Shown: positions 26,901 to 36,464 of the stretch, piece by piece
How positions within the stretch are numbered: position 1 is the first letter of the stretch
How the letters are laid out: every line of letters begins with the position of its first letter
Origin: Maylandia zebra
Lineage: Eukaryota > Chordata > Actinopteri > Cichliformes > Cichlidae
Reading direction: 5' to 3'
Assembly (NCBI RefSeq): GCF_041146795.1
Contig: NC_135175.1
Coordinates: 33,480,136 to 33,544,135, forward strand
DNA: 64,000 bases
The notes under the pieces: model-generated
The model's database searches: none
Seen by the model: only the letters and a program-made list of their open reading frames with translations
What the model was told of the DNA's origin: nothing
Program-made: the position numbers and the translations under genes

Positions 26901-28865
26901 GCAACTCTAAAGACGAGCGGGCTAAAATTCCTCCACCAGCATGTGAGAGACTCATGCACTCAGTCACACAGAAAACTATTGCAAAGTATTGCTGGTAAAG
27001 GTGGTTCAACAAGCTACTGGATGAAGGCATGCACTGAGTTTTAAAAAACACAACTTCTGCATTTTGTTTTAGTCTTTGCCAATATTACACCACGCCGTAA
27101 CAATATGTCACAAGTCATCATACAGGACTTCTTCTGAGGTTATATAACTTTAAGAACAGATAAGAACTAGATTCATTATTTGTTATTCTTATAAAACCGT
27201 AGTACTAAAAGAGGATTTCCTTAATTTTTACATCGACTGTATTTTCAAGTTTTGACGAAAACCTCATAAAAAAACAAACAAACACTTGAGGTTTGGGAAA
27301 GTCCAACTTCAAATTCAGTTGGTTCCAAACGAAGTAGTAAATATTCAGAAGTGCAGTGGAAACCCCCTTTAAAAGTCACAAATGACAGTCATATGAAAAG
27401 CGAGGGGTCCTACATGAAGACTGTAGCCAAAGACTGAGCGTTGTTCTCTCATTGAACTCTTTTCACGCTCTTTAAAAGCAAAACATTTGATGATGTCATA
27501 GTTTGCTGTGGAAAAGTGACACTGACTTTTTCCCCCTATTTTGTTCACATGTGTTGCACAACAGTGAACAACCACAGTTGTGTGGGTTTCCCTCGTGCTC
27601 CCAGAACAGCTCCTACCTGTTAGGTGCTGAAAGCCTTAAAGGAGTTCCTGATGCAGCAAAACCTACTTGTGATGTCTATCGTCTGATCATCCAACCATAA
27701 CTTTCAGTATGTGTCAGCTTTGGCCACAACAACAATTATAATAAGAAAACTGTTAAACTGAAGCGGTGCTGGGAACATGACACGCATAAAGTTCAACAAC
27801 GTTTATCGCACCATCATTCTGCTTCTGACAATTTGTTGAGTGAACGTTTTTATAGTCTTGAAATTCTTTAAACGATGTTTCAAGGAAATAAGTTGAATAC
27901 ACTGGCTGCAGAGTGTACCCCACCTCTGGCCCTGTCACAGCTGGTGTAGACCCCATCCGGCCCATAAACTGATATTCAGTTTATCTTTATCAACTGAATA
28001 TTTGGTGCAAAACGTGGTGAAATTGGCACGTTTTCTGATGTTCTGAATGTTTTTCAAACAAAAAAAGAAAAGAAAAAAAGACAATAATTTGCTTTAATAG
28101 TACAAATGTTTTAAATGTTTTCAAAGTTACAAGCCTTCGAAACACAAAGTAGTGCCTCATAAATAAAGGAGATAGCCACAGGAAATCTTCAGGCGTGAAA
28201 AACAGATAAGCCTTGTTAAAAACTGCTTCACACCCACTCCAAGTGTCGCAACCTCAACCCGAAATTCAAAATAAAAGCCAAAGAAACAAGGTTTTTTTGG
28301 ACAAATGTTCGAGGGTCATCTCACCATGTGAGAGCACTAGCTGCTTAAATAAAACGATGATATTTTACACTTTATTTTTAAACAGCTCATCTTGTAACTG
28401 TGATTACTCGGCTGATTTTTGGAGGATGATGGACCTTTGTTATATTTACTTTATGCTGTTCTTGTTTCATCAGACAGCGGGGGGTTTGGATGAGACATTT
28501 TTTAAGACTATTGACGATCTGATTCGTCACTACAAGAGGAAGAACCAGGGTCTGGCCATGCATCTGCGCCACTCAGTCAAAAGGAAGACGGCCTTGCTGA
28601 TCCAGCCACAGAGAGAGCTGCAAGCACAGCCTTCAAAGTCACCTGAACAAAGGCCGCGCAGGACTGAACGTGAGCCATGGAGGCAGCCTGACACCGTACC
28701 CGAGGAAGAACATGATTACGAGAGTACGCCTTACATTTTCTCCGTTTCTGTTCTTTTCTGTCCTATTTCTGTCTCGCAGCATCTTCTTTGGTTTGTGTGT
28801 TTGACCTTCGCTCTGTTTATTCAGATGCTCCTGAGTCTGAGTACGTCGAAGTCCTTCCTGATTAA
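20998..28865 (+). CDS. sh2d1b: SAP/EAT-2-type SH2 adaptor (SH2D1B-like)
   Basis: Exons: 20998-21140, 22281-22344, 28474-28723 and 28825-28865; all junctions are GT-AG and the frame is continuous (165 aa). The family is a free SH2 domain that binds tyrosine switch motifs in SLAM-receptor tails and tunes NK- and T-cell signalling from the cytosol. The SH2 domain spans residues ~8-105: YHG start, phosphotyrosine-binding Arg34 in AYLIRDSE, then VYTYRLL, GYYTLL and [17 protein letters not shown] basic linker rich in Pro/Arg/Gln follows. The tail, split over exons 3 and 4, has Tyr151 (YENA) and Tyr159 (EYVEVLP). The latter matches the C-terminal tyrosine motif of EAT-2 and is absent in mammalian SAP, so SH2D1B is preferred over SH2D1A. 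The protein is longer than human EAT-2 because of the linker. The ATG is chosen as the first in frame before YHG, with a good Kozak context (caccATGG). Intron 2 is 6.1 kb and holds SINE and Tc1 debris. Confidence 0.87.
22650..22795 (-). mobile_element. tRNA-derived SINE-like fragment
   Basis: Read on the minus strand it has an A-box-like 'gagctagtgactcatatgac' start, a 'gggtttgagcctg' B-box-like stretch, and a C/T-rich 'tcctgtcgactctttgtgc' tail. This arrangement is common in fish tRNA-type SINEs. It is diverged and sits in intron 2 of the SH2 adaptor. Confidence 0.45.
23450..23595 (+). mobile_element. tRNA-derived SINE-like fragment
   Basis: A-box-like 'ggcttagcacagtcgg' is followed about 35 bp on by B-box-like 'gggtttaagtgc', then 'tgcatgtcttcccctctg' and 'ctttcctgtcgatc'. 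It is the same architecture as the 22650-22795 fragment but in the opposite orientation. It is degenerate. Confidence 0.45.
24586..24621. repeat. Perfect 15-bp hairpin
   Basis: CTTATCACTTTCTCA (24586-24600) and its exact reverse complement (24607-24621) flank a 6-nt loop AGATGT. It lies in the 6.1-kb intron of the SH2 adaptor gene, in AT-rich sequence with no other recognisable feature. Confidence 0.85.
25325..25465 (+). mobile_element. tRNA-derived SINE (AFC/V-SINE-like)
   Basis: A-box-like 'ggctcagagcgggcggct' is followed by 'aggaaggtcagtggttcag' and 'tccccggcacctccagtctg', the recognisable head of a widespread fish tRNA-derived SINE with B-box GGTTCAGTCCC. The body then decays ('gtcaaagtattgtgg...'). 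It is in sense orientation in intron 2 of the SH2 adaptor. Confidence 0.6.
26660..27060 (+). mobile_element. Tc1-like transposase C-terminal remnant
   Basis: 'cagcaggacaatgatcccaa' near 26720 encodes the Tc1 QQDNDP motif, followed by a WEEL-like 'gctgtgggaggaactt' stretch and 'acagaactgaagcaactc'. Stops and frameshifts break it. The same subfamily recurs at 61290-61680 in chrnd. Confidence 0.7.
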
Positions 28866-29624
28866 CGTCGGCCATCAAACACCAAATGAGATGTTTGGGG
28901 GAAATCAGTGACAAGAAGCTCACAGGCTGGATCTTATTCAGGATGATGACATGTGGACGTATACACACTGTACCTACATACATCATCATCATCGCCATGT
29001 GTGCTACAAGGGTATCAAAGCTTTTACTGCAGCTGAACTATTCACAATGCTCTCGGATCAGGATTCCAGGAGATGCACTGGATTTGAAGAAATGCAGCCT
29101 CAGTGCTCCCATCAGGATGAACTGCAGTAACTCCACCGTCCTTTTTCCTCCACTGACGTCATCTGGTCATGATCTAACTGCAATACTGTCACAAACCTGA
29201 GACGAAACAGCTGTTTTAAGTTATTCCACTGGTTCCTGGGCCGAAGGAGCCAGGCCGCTCGTGGATCCACCCAAGTGATAAACTTTTAGGTTTTGTTGTT
29301 TTTATTATCAAACGCATATGTAAATATAGATTTATGTATATTTTTTATTGCAACAAAATTATGTATTTGGTGCGATGCTGTCACCTGGTTTATGAAATGA
29401 GGAGCAGAAAGTGGGCAGGAAGAAACTCATCCTTATGAAAAGCACGATGAACAAACTCTAGCGGTTTATTTTCCATCTAAATGCTTTAAGGTCAATGTTG
29501 TTCTGTGAGGTTTACTCTTTATTTTTCCCGTGAGGTACAGAGCTCGCCGACGTGATTTAGATTTATTTTGTGCATACGTCTACTAATTAAAGACAAAAAG
29601 AAACTGTCCGTGGCAGCAAAATGA

Positions 29625-29630
29625 AATAAA
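29625..29630 (+). other. Candidate poly(A) signal of SH2 adaptor gene
   Basis: AATAAA lies 760 bp past the stop codon with no nearer perfect AATAAA seen in the stretch. The transcript end was not otherwise determined. Confidence 0.35.
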
Positions 29631-29854
29631 ATGTCTCACACTGCACACTTGTGAGAGAAGTCCTGAATCTCTAAAACTGAAATCACTCCAAAATATGATG
29701 CGTCACTGTGGCTCCAGCGCAACGTGCTGGAAAGCCTGGACATTCACAAAGTGACTTCCTTCTTCCTTGTTTTCTTTAGTAATTCAGAATGTGTTTAGTA
29801 TTTCTATATTAGTGACGTCAATATAAATATACATTTTTACTGTCAGAATAGTTT

Positions 29855-30372
29855 TATTCAACAAGTTGCTGAAGACATTCCTCTGAGATTTCGGTCCATG
29901 TTGACATCACAGCGTCACATCCATGAGGTGGATCTCCCTCCACCACATCTCAAAGGTGCTCTATTGGATTGAGATCTGGTGACTGAGGAGGGTGCAGCGA
30001 GCTCACTTTCATGCTCAAAAAACAGTTTGAGATGCTTTGAGGTTTGTGACATGTCCTGTTATTCTGCTGGAAGGTGCTGTGTTCATAAAGAGATGGAGAC
30101 GGGCAGTAACAATACTCAGGTAGGCTGTGGTTGTCAAATGATCCTCAGCTGATACTAAGAAGCTCAAAGTGTGCCAAGAAAATATCCCCCGCATCATCAA
30201 ACCTGCGGCTCGAACATACGAGGCAGGAGGATCCGTGCCGTCGTGTTCTGACCCTACCGTGTGAATGTCGCAGCAGAAATCGAGACTAGTTGTTTGTTTT
30301 CATTTTCTGTTGTCTGATTTTGGTGAGCCGTGTGAACTGCTTCAGTTTCCTGTTCTTAGCTGACACTTGTTA
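29855..30372 (-). pseudogene. Tc1-like DD34E transposase remnant
   Basis: Read on the minus strand, the landmarks of a very common fish Tc1 element appear in order: 'gagtctcgatttctgctgcg'-like sequence, 'gacattcacacggtagggtc', 'gatattttcttggcacactt', 'cctgagtattgttactgc', and 'gatctcaatccaatagagc' (DLNPIE-type third catalytic region). The stretch is interrupted near 30290 and carries indels, so it is non-coding now. No terminal repeats were identified. Confidence 0.75.
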
Positions 30373-30599
30373 ATGCGTTTAGAGAAGTTCTTTTGCATAC
30401 ATTAGATCAGCCCATCTGGTTGTAGCTCCTAAACCTTCAAATCGGCTGAATCTGTGGTTTGGTTTAAAAGTCTGAAAATTAATTTCTATAGGTGATCTTT
30501 TCTTGAACCTTTTCCATAATCTGGGCCCTTTGGTTCTTATTGTGTTTGTATAAGAGTGTATGCAGGAAGAAAAGTGTTGCACTAATAATATTTAGTGAG

Positions 30600-32405
30600 A
30601 GATGAGGAAAAAGGTCATGCATGAAGGAAAAAATACACATACCACTGTGCTAAAGCTGTGTTCGTCTCTGGTCCTTGAGACTGCTTATTTTAGGATTTTA
30701 GGCGATTCCCATCAAGATGCTTCAGTCAAACAGCCACCTCAGAGAGTTGCAGCATGGCCTGGAGGTGTCAGTATCACAATCTGCGGGGAGTACGATCATT
30801 TGTTATGAAAAAAGAGGACCCAGAAGATTAAAGAAGATTAAACAATAAACACACAGGACGGTTATTAGGGAAGAGGAGATGGCAGGGACAAATCAGGAGT
30901 AACGAGACAGTTACAACATAACCAACAAAATAAAATAGGAAGCACGTGTTTTGATCGCTGGCTCCAGTCTGCATGCTGAAACTTCCTTTGGTTACAAGAT
31001 ACAGAACCAACGTTAGTGTGAATGAGACTATGAGAATGTTATGCAGCATTTTCTCCACTTTGAATTCAGTTTGAAGAAGTAAAGAGACAAACAAACTTAA
31101 AAGAGACCATAAGATAAAAAAAACACAGACATCGCAAACGGACGAAACACGGGCAAGAAAAAAGTAACCAGAAAAGGAAGCAAGGGAATAGAAAGATAAG
31201 ATCCACATGAATAGAATAGACAAAATATGAGTGCTTCAAGCAAACTGTGCAGGAATAAAATATAAATAGCGAACAGCAGAAATAAATAACAAATGGGGGA
31301 AAATATGTAGGATGAACAGGAACAAAGACACTGGAGAACAAAGTGGTGAGGGTTACTCAGACCACCATTAACTGACTAAATACATGAGAACTGGCACAGT
31401 GAGACGCGGTCACAGAGAGTGACAAGGTACAAGGCGCACAAAAAGAGGGACTGGCAAAATTAGACGTCTATCAGAAGTACAGAATACAGAGACAGACAGG
31501 CAGACGGTGAAACAAACATGGAGACAAAACCTGCCACACACAGAGACAACACTAACACGGCCTGAACATGAAAGGAAACAAATTTAGACCAGCAACTAAG
31601 AGGAAGCACTAATTTGGAAGGGAAATAATACCAGACATATGGTGCACTCTGAATATCACCAGTCTGTTGCAAAGCTAACAGAGAGACAGACAAGCATTCA
31701 CACCTACAGCTAATTTAAAGATACCACTTCAGCATCACAGCCGGGTCCTTCTCTGTGTTATAAACGACACAGAGATGGCCCCAGCTGTGACGCTACAGTA
31801 GTTCATTTGTTGACTGATACATCGTCTCTCAGGAACGAGGGCGAAATGCCAACGACCGCCTGTCTGTTTTCAGGGCTGTATTTGAAGCCATGCTCAAATT
31901 AGGCAAAGTTTTAAGTGTTGCACATTTCGATGGGTTTTTTTCAGCTGACATAGTTTCCATTTGGGTCATGTGGCGTTAGATACCCCAGCGTGTGGTCATA
32001 GGGTGAAGAGCCCGGACGATTAGTGGGATTTTAGGTGTGGTGTAAAAATGACGCTGCAACTTTAAAAACGTTGTTGCTTTAAGGATTAACGTACAACCAT
32101 ACTTGGGCTGAGTTTGACACTGGTTCTCTTCAGTAATTAAAATAGCTTTTACACATGATAAGATCAAATGTCAGCTACACTGTGACAGTCGAGGGGCCAC
32201 ACTCAGATATATTTATGCGCTTGTTCTCTTTGTGTGATAAGAGTTTCCATCTGAATTTAACCCCTGTGTGGGGCTGATCTTTCATTTCATTTTATTTCAA
32301 GCTCAGATTCTTTGCCTTTGGCACATTTTCTGTGACGAGACTTCAAACCATTCCCACCGTCCTTATTAATCAACATGGTGAAGTGATTCTTCAGAAGGTG
32401 ATGGG
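30600..32405. other. Unassigned intergenic sequence
   Basis: This is A-rich sequence, with minus-strand pyrimidine-rich open frames such as 30828-31223 whose translation is low-complexity Leu/Phe/Ser. No gene, RNA or nameable repeat is seen. Confidence 0.4.
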
Positions 32406-32609
32406 ATAGGAAGAGTTTTTCAGAAAATGTCTTTATTGGAGAGGTCAGTGCAGACAGGACGGATGGGGGGAAGGCGAGGGGGGAATGACACACAGGAAAC
32501 GGTGTTGGTCAGACCCAAAGACAGGCGTGGGCAGTGAGGACTCTCACCTTCAGACTCACTGTCTAATCAGTCTGACAGTGAGTCTGAAGACAGAGCAACC
32601 CAACACACG

Positions 32610-33110
32610 TTACTATGTTCATCATCATCATCATTGTTTATTTATATAGCACTTTAAAAACACACAAGGCTGACCAAACTGCTGAACAATAGAAACATAA
32701 TAGATACCATAAGAATAATAAATACGATAAAATAATAAACATAGCGAAAAACAATAAAATACAAGTCAGTCAACCACTGAGTCAAAAGCCAGTGAATAAA
32801 AATGCTTTTTCAATCTGGATTTAAAAACCAGCACTGATGTCGATCGCCTAATGTGAAGAGGAAGATTATTCCAAAGCTTAGGAGCCACGATAGAGAACGC
32901 TCCGTCTCCTCTCAGTTTCAGCCGTGATTTGGGGACTGAGAGCAACAGCTGCTCAGCTGACCGGAGCGAACGAGTGGGGACATAGGGCTTCAGCAGGTGC
33001 CAGACCATTTAAAGATTTAAAAACCAACAAAAGAACTTTAAAATGAATCCTAAATTCAATTAGAAGCCAGTGCAGGGAGGCCAAGAGTGATGTTATCACT
33101 AAGCAGGACA
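32610..33110 (-). mobile_element. LINE ORF2 C-terminus and 3' tail
   Basis: The minus-strand frame 33008-32766 reads YVPTRSLRSAEQLLLSVPKS, then DGAFSIVAPKLWNNLPLHIR and FKSRLKKHFYSLAF. This is the ORF2 C-terminal tail found in many fish CR1/L2-like LINEs. The 3' end has a 'gctatataaataaa' motif and a short (ATG)n tail near 32620-32650, and on the plus strand ends at the TCATCATCATC run. It is a 5'-truncated copy. Confidence 0.75.
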
Positions 33111-33119
33111 TTAAATCAA

Positions 33120-34980
33120 ATTAATGAGACACCAAAACAAGAGCTGGAGCCCAAGACAGCCATGAAGTCACAGTGTACACAAATACACAAGAAACACAGA
33201 AACCAGCTGGGTGGATGTGGCTCGGGAACCTTCTGTTACCTTGAATGTCGGTGTTTTGAACGCTGGCTGCTCCAGTCTGCTTGTATTTGTCCAAGATTTC
33301 CCCTCATATCTTGGTTATGGTTATTTTTTCTTTTATTAAATTGATCACACTTCTGTTCATGAATGTGCTCTAACATCTAGCCATCACATAACCATCTACA
33401 CAGTGTGTATTGTTTGGGAGTGAGAATCACAGGAACACTACACAAAGGGTTGATCTCGATCTTACTTTCCTCTGTTTCTGAAACCTTTTGAGCTTCAAAG
33501 CAGAAGAAATGTTGGTGTGAACCCTCCTTTCACTTCACAGCACTTGCTGGTTACATTTTTGGGTGCTAATGTGTGAAAATCTGAAATATGACGATTCACA
33601 TCTCTGCAGCTACGTATCTCAAACAAGATTTACATTTACACGCAGGTTTTTTCCCCTCACGCAAGCAGAGTTATCACTTCTATGATTTTAGTTATTTTTA
33701 GCACAGAGGAAAACTCTGCTGTCCTTTGTACGTGGCAGTTCTTTTTTAAGCTATGGAACCTTTTTAAAATTAAACGAGTTTTAAATAATGTGATTATAAT
33801 GAGGAGGCAATCGCCTAATCTGCATATCTGTCTATTTTACTTCCTCACCCTTTGTGTTTGCTCATTGCTGTTACACGCCATTAAATTTCAGTCTTAAAGG
33901 AGCCTGTAATTCGGTGATTGTCTATCATTTGTGCAAAACGCGCTTCTTTCTTCAAACTCTGAACTCTGAAAAGTGAAGGGCTTAACCCTCGTTGTCGGCA
34001 CGGGCAAAACGCAGTTGCACATCCTGTGTTTGTTTTCACACCCTTTCAGCACGAACTGCTTCTGTTCCTCACTGACCTTTGTTAAACACAATGCCCGCTG
34101 TGCCTGAGATCAGCTGGGGTTTCATCACTGGGCGCAATTTCTTTTTTATTGAACATCATCATCCGTTTAAATACATGCAGTCTTTTTTTTCTTTTTTCAA
34201 AATAAAACCTGCAGACAGGAAAACGCCAAAGACACATAAGAAGAACAGAGCGCGGCAGAAAGCAGTGATGGGCCCCTAAGACCATCAGCAGGGTCTAACC
34301 ACAGTTTCCACACTCAGACACTGAATCAAAAAGATGCGCACACCACACACATCCACCCACCATTGTCTGCAGTCTGCAGAGAATTCAATTAATTTGATCA
34401 AAGTCACTGCAGCTTCTCTTGTGTTCTTTAATTTGTTAGACTTCATAGTGTTTGCATGGGCTGCTGAGGTCAGCTGCACATGCATCATCATGTGGATGGA
34501 TGCAAAGTGCTGCATTTTGCAGTCTTCTTTTCGTCTGCATGTGTCCTAAAAACAACATGCAACCTATATATGGCAACAAGAAACCTCAGTGCTCGATATC
34601 CTCTTTCGGCTAGTCACATCACCCTTGAGACATTATTTATGTTTCCTTATGTTTACCTTGTTATGTTCATGTCATTTATTATTATTTTTTCTTTCTTTCT
34701 GTGGAATTTGGTCACAGTTCTTGAGCTCCTTTCCAGACTAAAGTGATGTGTTGTAATTGGTATGTTTAACTAAATGACTCATATTATGATAACACAACAT
34801 GCATCATTTATTTGCCTGCTTCTAAGAAACCAGGCAAATGCAAATGTAATTTTTTAAAGCGGTCTGAGCAGTAGGTAGGGTCTCTGAAGGTCTTTCAGCT
34901 TTTCTTTTGTTTTTATTTCAGTGGCTACTTTACCACTTATCTTCAGTCACTCGTACTTTATCGTTTTCAGATTAATGTTT
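33120..34980. other. Unassigned intergenic sequence
   Basis: No exon, RNA or repeat is confidently recognised. The several 60-90-codon open frames lack motifs and splice context. Confidence 0.4.
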
Positions 34981-34989
34981 TTTTTTTGT

Positions 34990-35520
34990 TTGTTTGTTTA
35001 TTAAGCCACATTGGTGTATGATGATCAAACTGGAAGACCCAGGAGTATGGTGAAGGGAAACAGGAAGCAAATGATGAGATATGACAAATACTACAAGAAC
35101 TGGACTGAAACATCAGTGACAGACGGTGTCGTGGAGTGCTGAATCCAGATTTAGGAGGAGGAGGATTCAGGAGGAGAGAGTTACAATAATTAATTTCCAC
35201 AGCTTTCTGTAAAACACAGTGGAGGCTCTGTTGTGGTTTGGGGATGCATTTCAGCCAGGGATGTTGATCTTTTCAAAATTAATGGAATTGTGGAAATAGA
35301 AAAATACAGACTGGTTTTGAGGCATTTTCAGCACAATGATGAACCCATACACACTGCAGCCAATGCAGTTAAAGCATTCCTGGATAGAAAACACATTGGA
35401 GCACTATCAGTCGTGGATTGGCCTCTCCAGACCCTGATCCTACTGAAGACTACTGAAAGAAATGATGAGAATGGTTGCCTAAGAAAGTTCAGACCACGTT
35501 GAAGAAAACAGGTGGTTATA
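34990..35520 (+). pseudogene. Tc1-like transposase remnant
   Basis: The open frame 35233-35502 begins MVWGCISARDVDLFKINGIV, continues with YRLVLRHFQHNDEP, and ends with DWPLQTLILLKTTERN in place of the usual DWPPQSPDLNPIE. This is the DD34E core with the catalytic second-Asp region partly kept and the third degraded. Upstream sequence from ~34995 is related but scrambled. Confidence 0.75.
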
Positions 35521-35528
35521 TAAAAAAC

Positions 35529-35570
35529 TGATGTATACTCTTGTTGCTATTCTAACAAGGGTATACATCA
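35529..35570. repeat. 17-bp stem hairpin downstream of Tc1 remnant
   Basis: TGATGTATACTCTTGTT (35529-35545) pairs with 35554-35570 (AACAAGGGTATACATCA) at 16 of 17 positions around an 8-nt loop GCTATTCT. It lies just after the transposase remnant. It could be collapsed terminal inverted repeats of that element. Confidence 0.75.
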
Positions 35571-35622
35571 GGACAGGAAAATATGCTGTATTTTCTTGTA
35601 TGACGATTCAATAAATTGATGA

Positions 35623-35628
35623 CCCCCC

Positions 35629-35659
<31 letters not shown>

Positions 35660-35665
35660 ACACAC
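35623..35665 (+). repeat. C23 homopolymer plus (AC)10
   Basis: An uninterrupted run of 23 C is followed directly by ten AC units. The length is prone to sequencing error and to replication slippage. Confidence 0.9.
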
Positions 35666-36129
35666 TGTTTTGGTTTCTATTTTTTGGTGAAAAGTATACT
35701 GTGGAAGAAACAGTTTGCTGTTATTTCTTTTAGAGTAAACCTTACAGGGGTTTGTGTGTAAAAATCAATTACATTTGTTGATAAGTAATTCAATAAAATA
35801 AAATTTTCTGAAAGTCATGTTTCAATGTAAATTTATTACATTTAAATAAATGTAATAATTTAATTTAATTTAATTCACTTTTCACTGTTGAACTACTACG
35901 GGTAATTGTTGCTCCGCCCCCTCTTGTTACGTGTATTCTCACATGGTCTCGTCCCTGTAATAAGGGTGTGCATTTTCAACAGCTTAATCTATTTTAAGCC
36001 ATTACCATTAAATTCCTAAGCATTGTTTCAATCTGGCTCTTAAAACCCTTGTTCATTTTTAAAAATTGTGTAAATATGGCACCAAATAATCAATTATAAT
36101 GTCGTTAATATTGATTTCATTTATTGTCT

Positions 36130-36464
36130 CCCCCTTTCTCGTACATGGTACGATCCCTTCCCGTTCGAAGTTGAAGCGGGAGGAAGCTGTCGATGTGTTG
36201 CCGGTTGTTGATGTTTCTCTGAAAAAAGAAAAGGCACCGCAGGTATATTATTTATCGAATTGACATTTATCATATTTATCGTAATTTAATCTTATGTTTT
36301 GAATAAACGAGTCACAGTTTCAGGCTTTTATGATTAGTTTATTTTCTGTTGTCATTACAATGAAAGATAAGCTGGCTAGCTAGTGTTAACACGGACATTG
36401 GTTGTTTCTCTCTTGTCTCTCTCTTTGACAAAGTCTCCTTACAGTGCAGTTTTTGTTGTACAAG
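36130..36464 (+). promoter_or_regulatory. Putative cip2a promoter / 5' leader
   Basis: This is the stretch just upstream of the cip2a start codon. It becomes less AT-rich from ~36130 with CCCGTTCGAAGTTGAAGCGG at ~36160. A possible leader exon ends ...CACCGCAG|GTATAT at 36242/36243, and a possible acceptor CTCCTTACAG ends at 36444, 20 bp before the ATG. Transcription start and the leader intron are inferred from consensus only. Confidence 0.35.

Noticed and set aside
28213..28911. 232-codon plus-strand ORF
   Set aside because: Only its middle (28474-28723) is a real SH2-adaptor exon; the start is intron and the end reads past the exon-3 donor.
30828..31693. Minus-strand ORFs of 131, 91 and 77 codons with hydrophobic runs
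   Set aside because: Leu/Phe/Ser-rich reading of an A-rich plus strand; overlapping frames of equal quality, no start context or family motif.
32415..32520. Antisense SINE-like stretch
   Set aside because: Only a short purine-rich run (ggatggggggaaggcgag) and 'aatgacacacaggaaac' resemble SINE tails; no A or B box, too weak to annotate.
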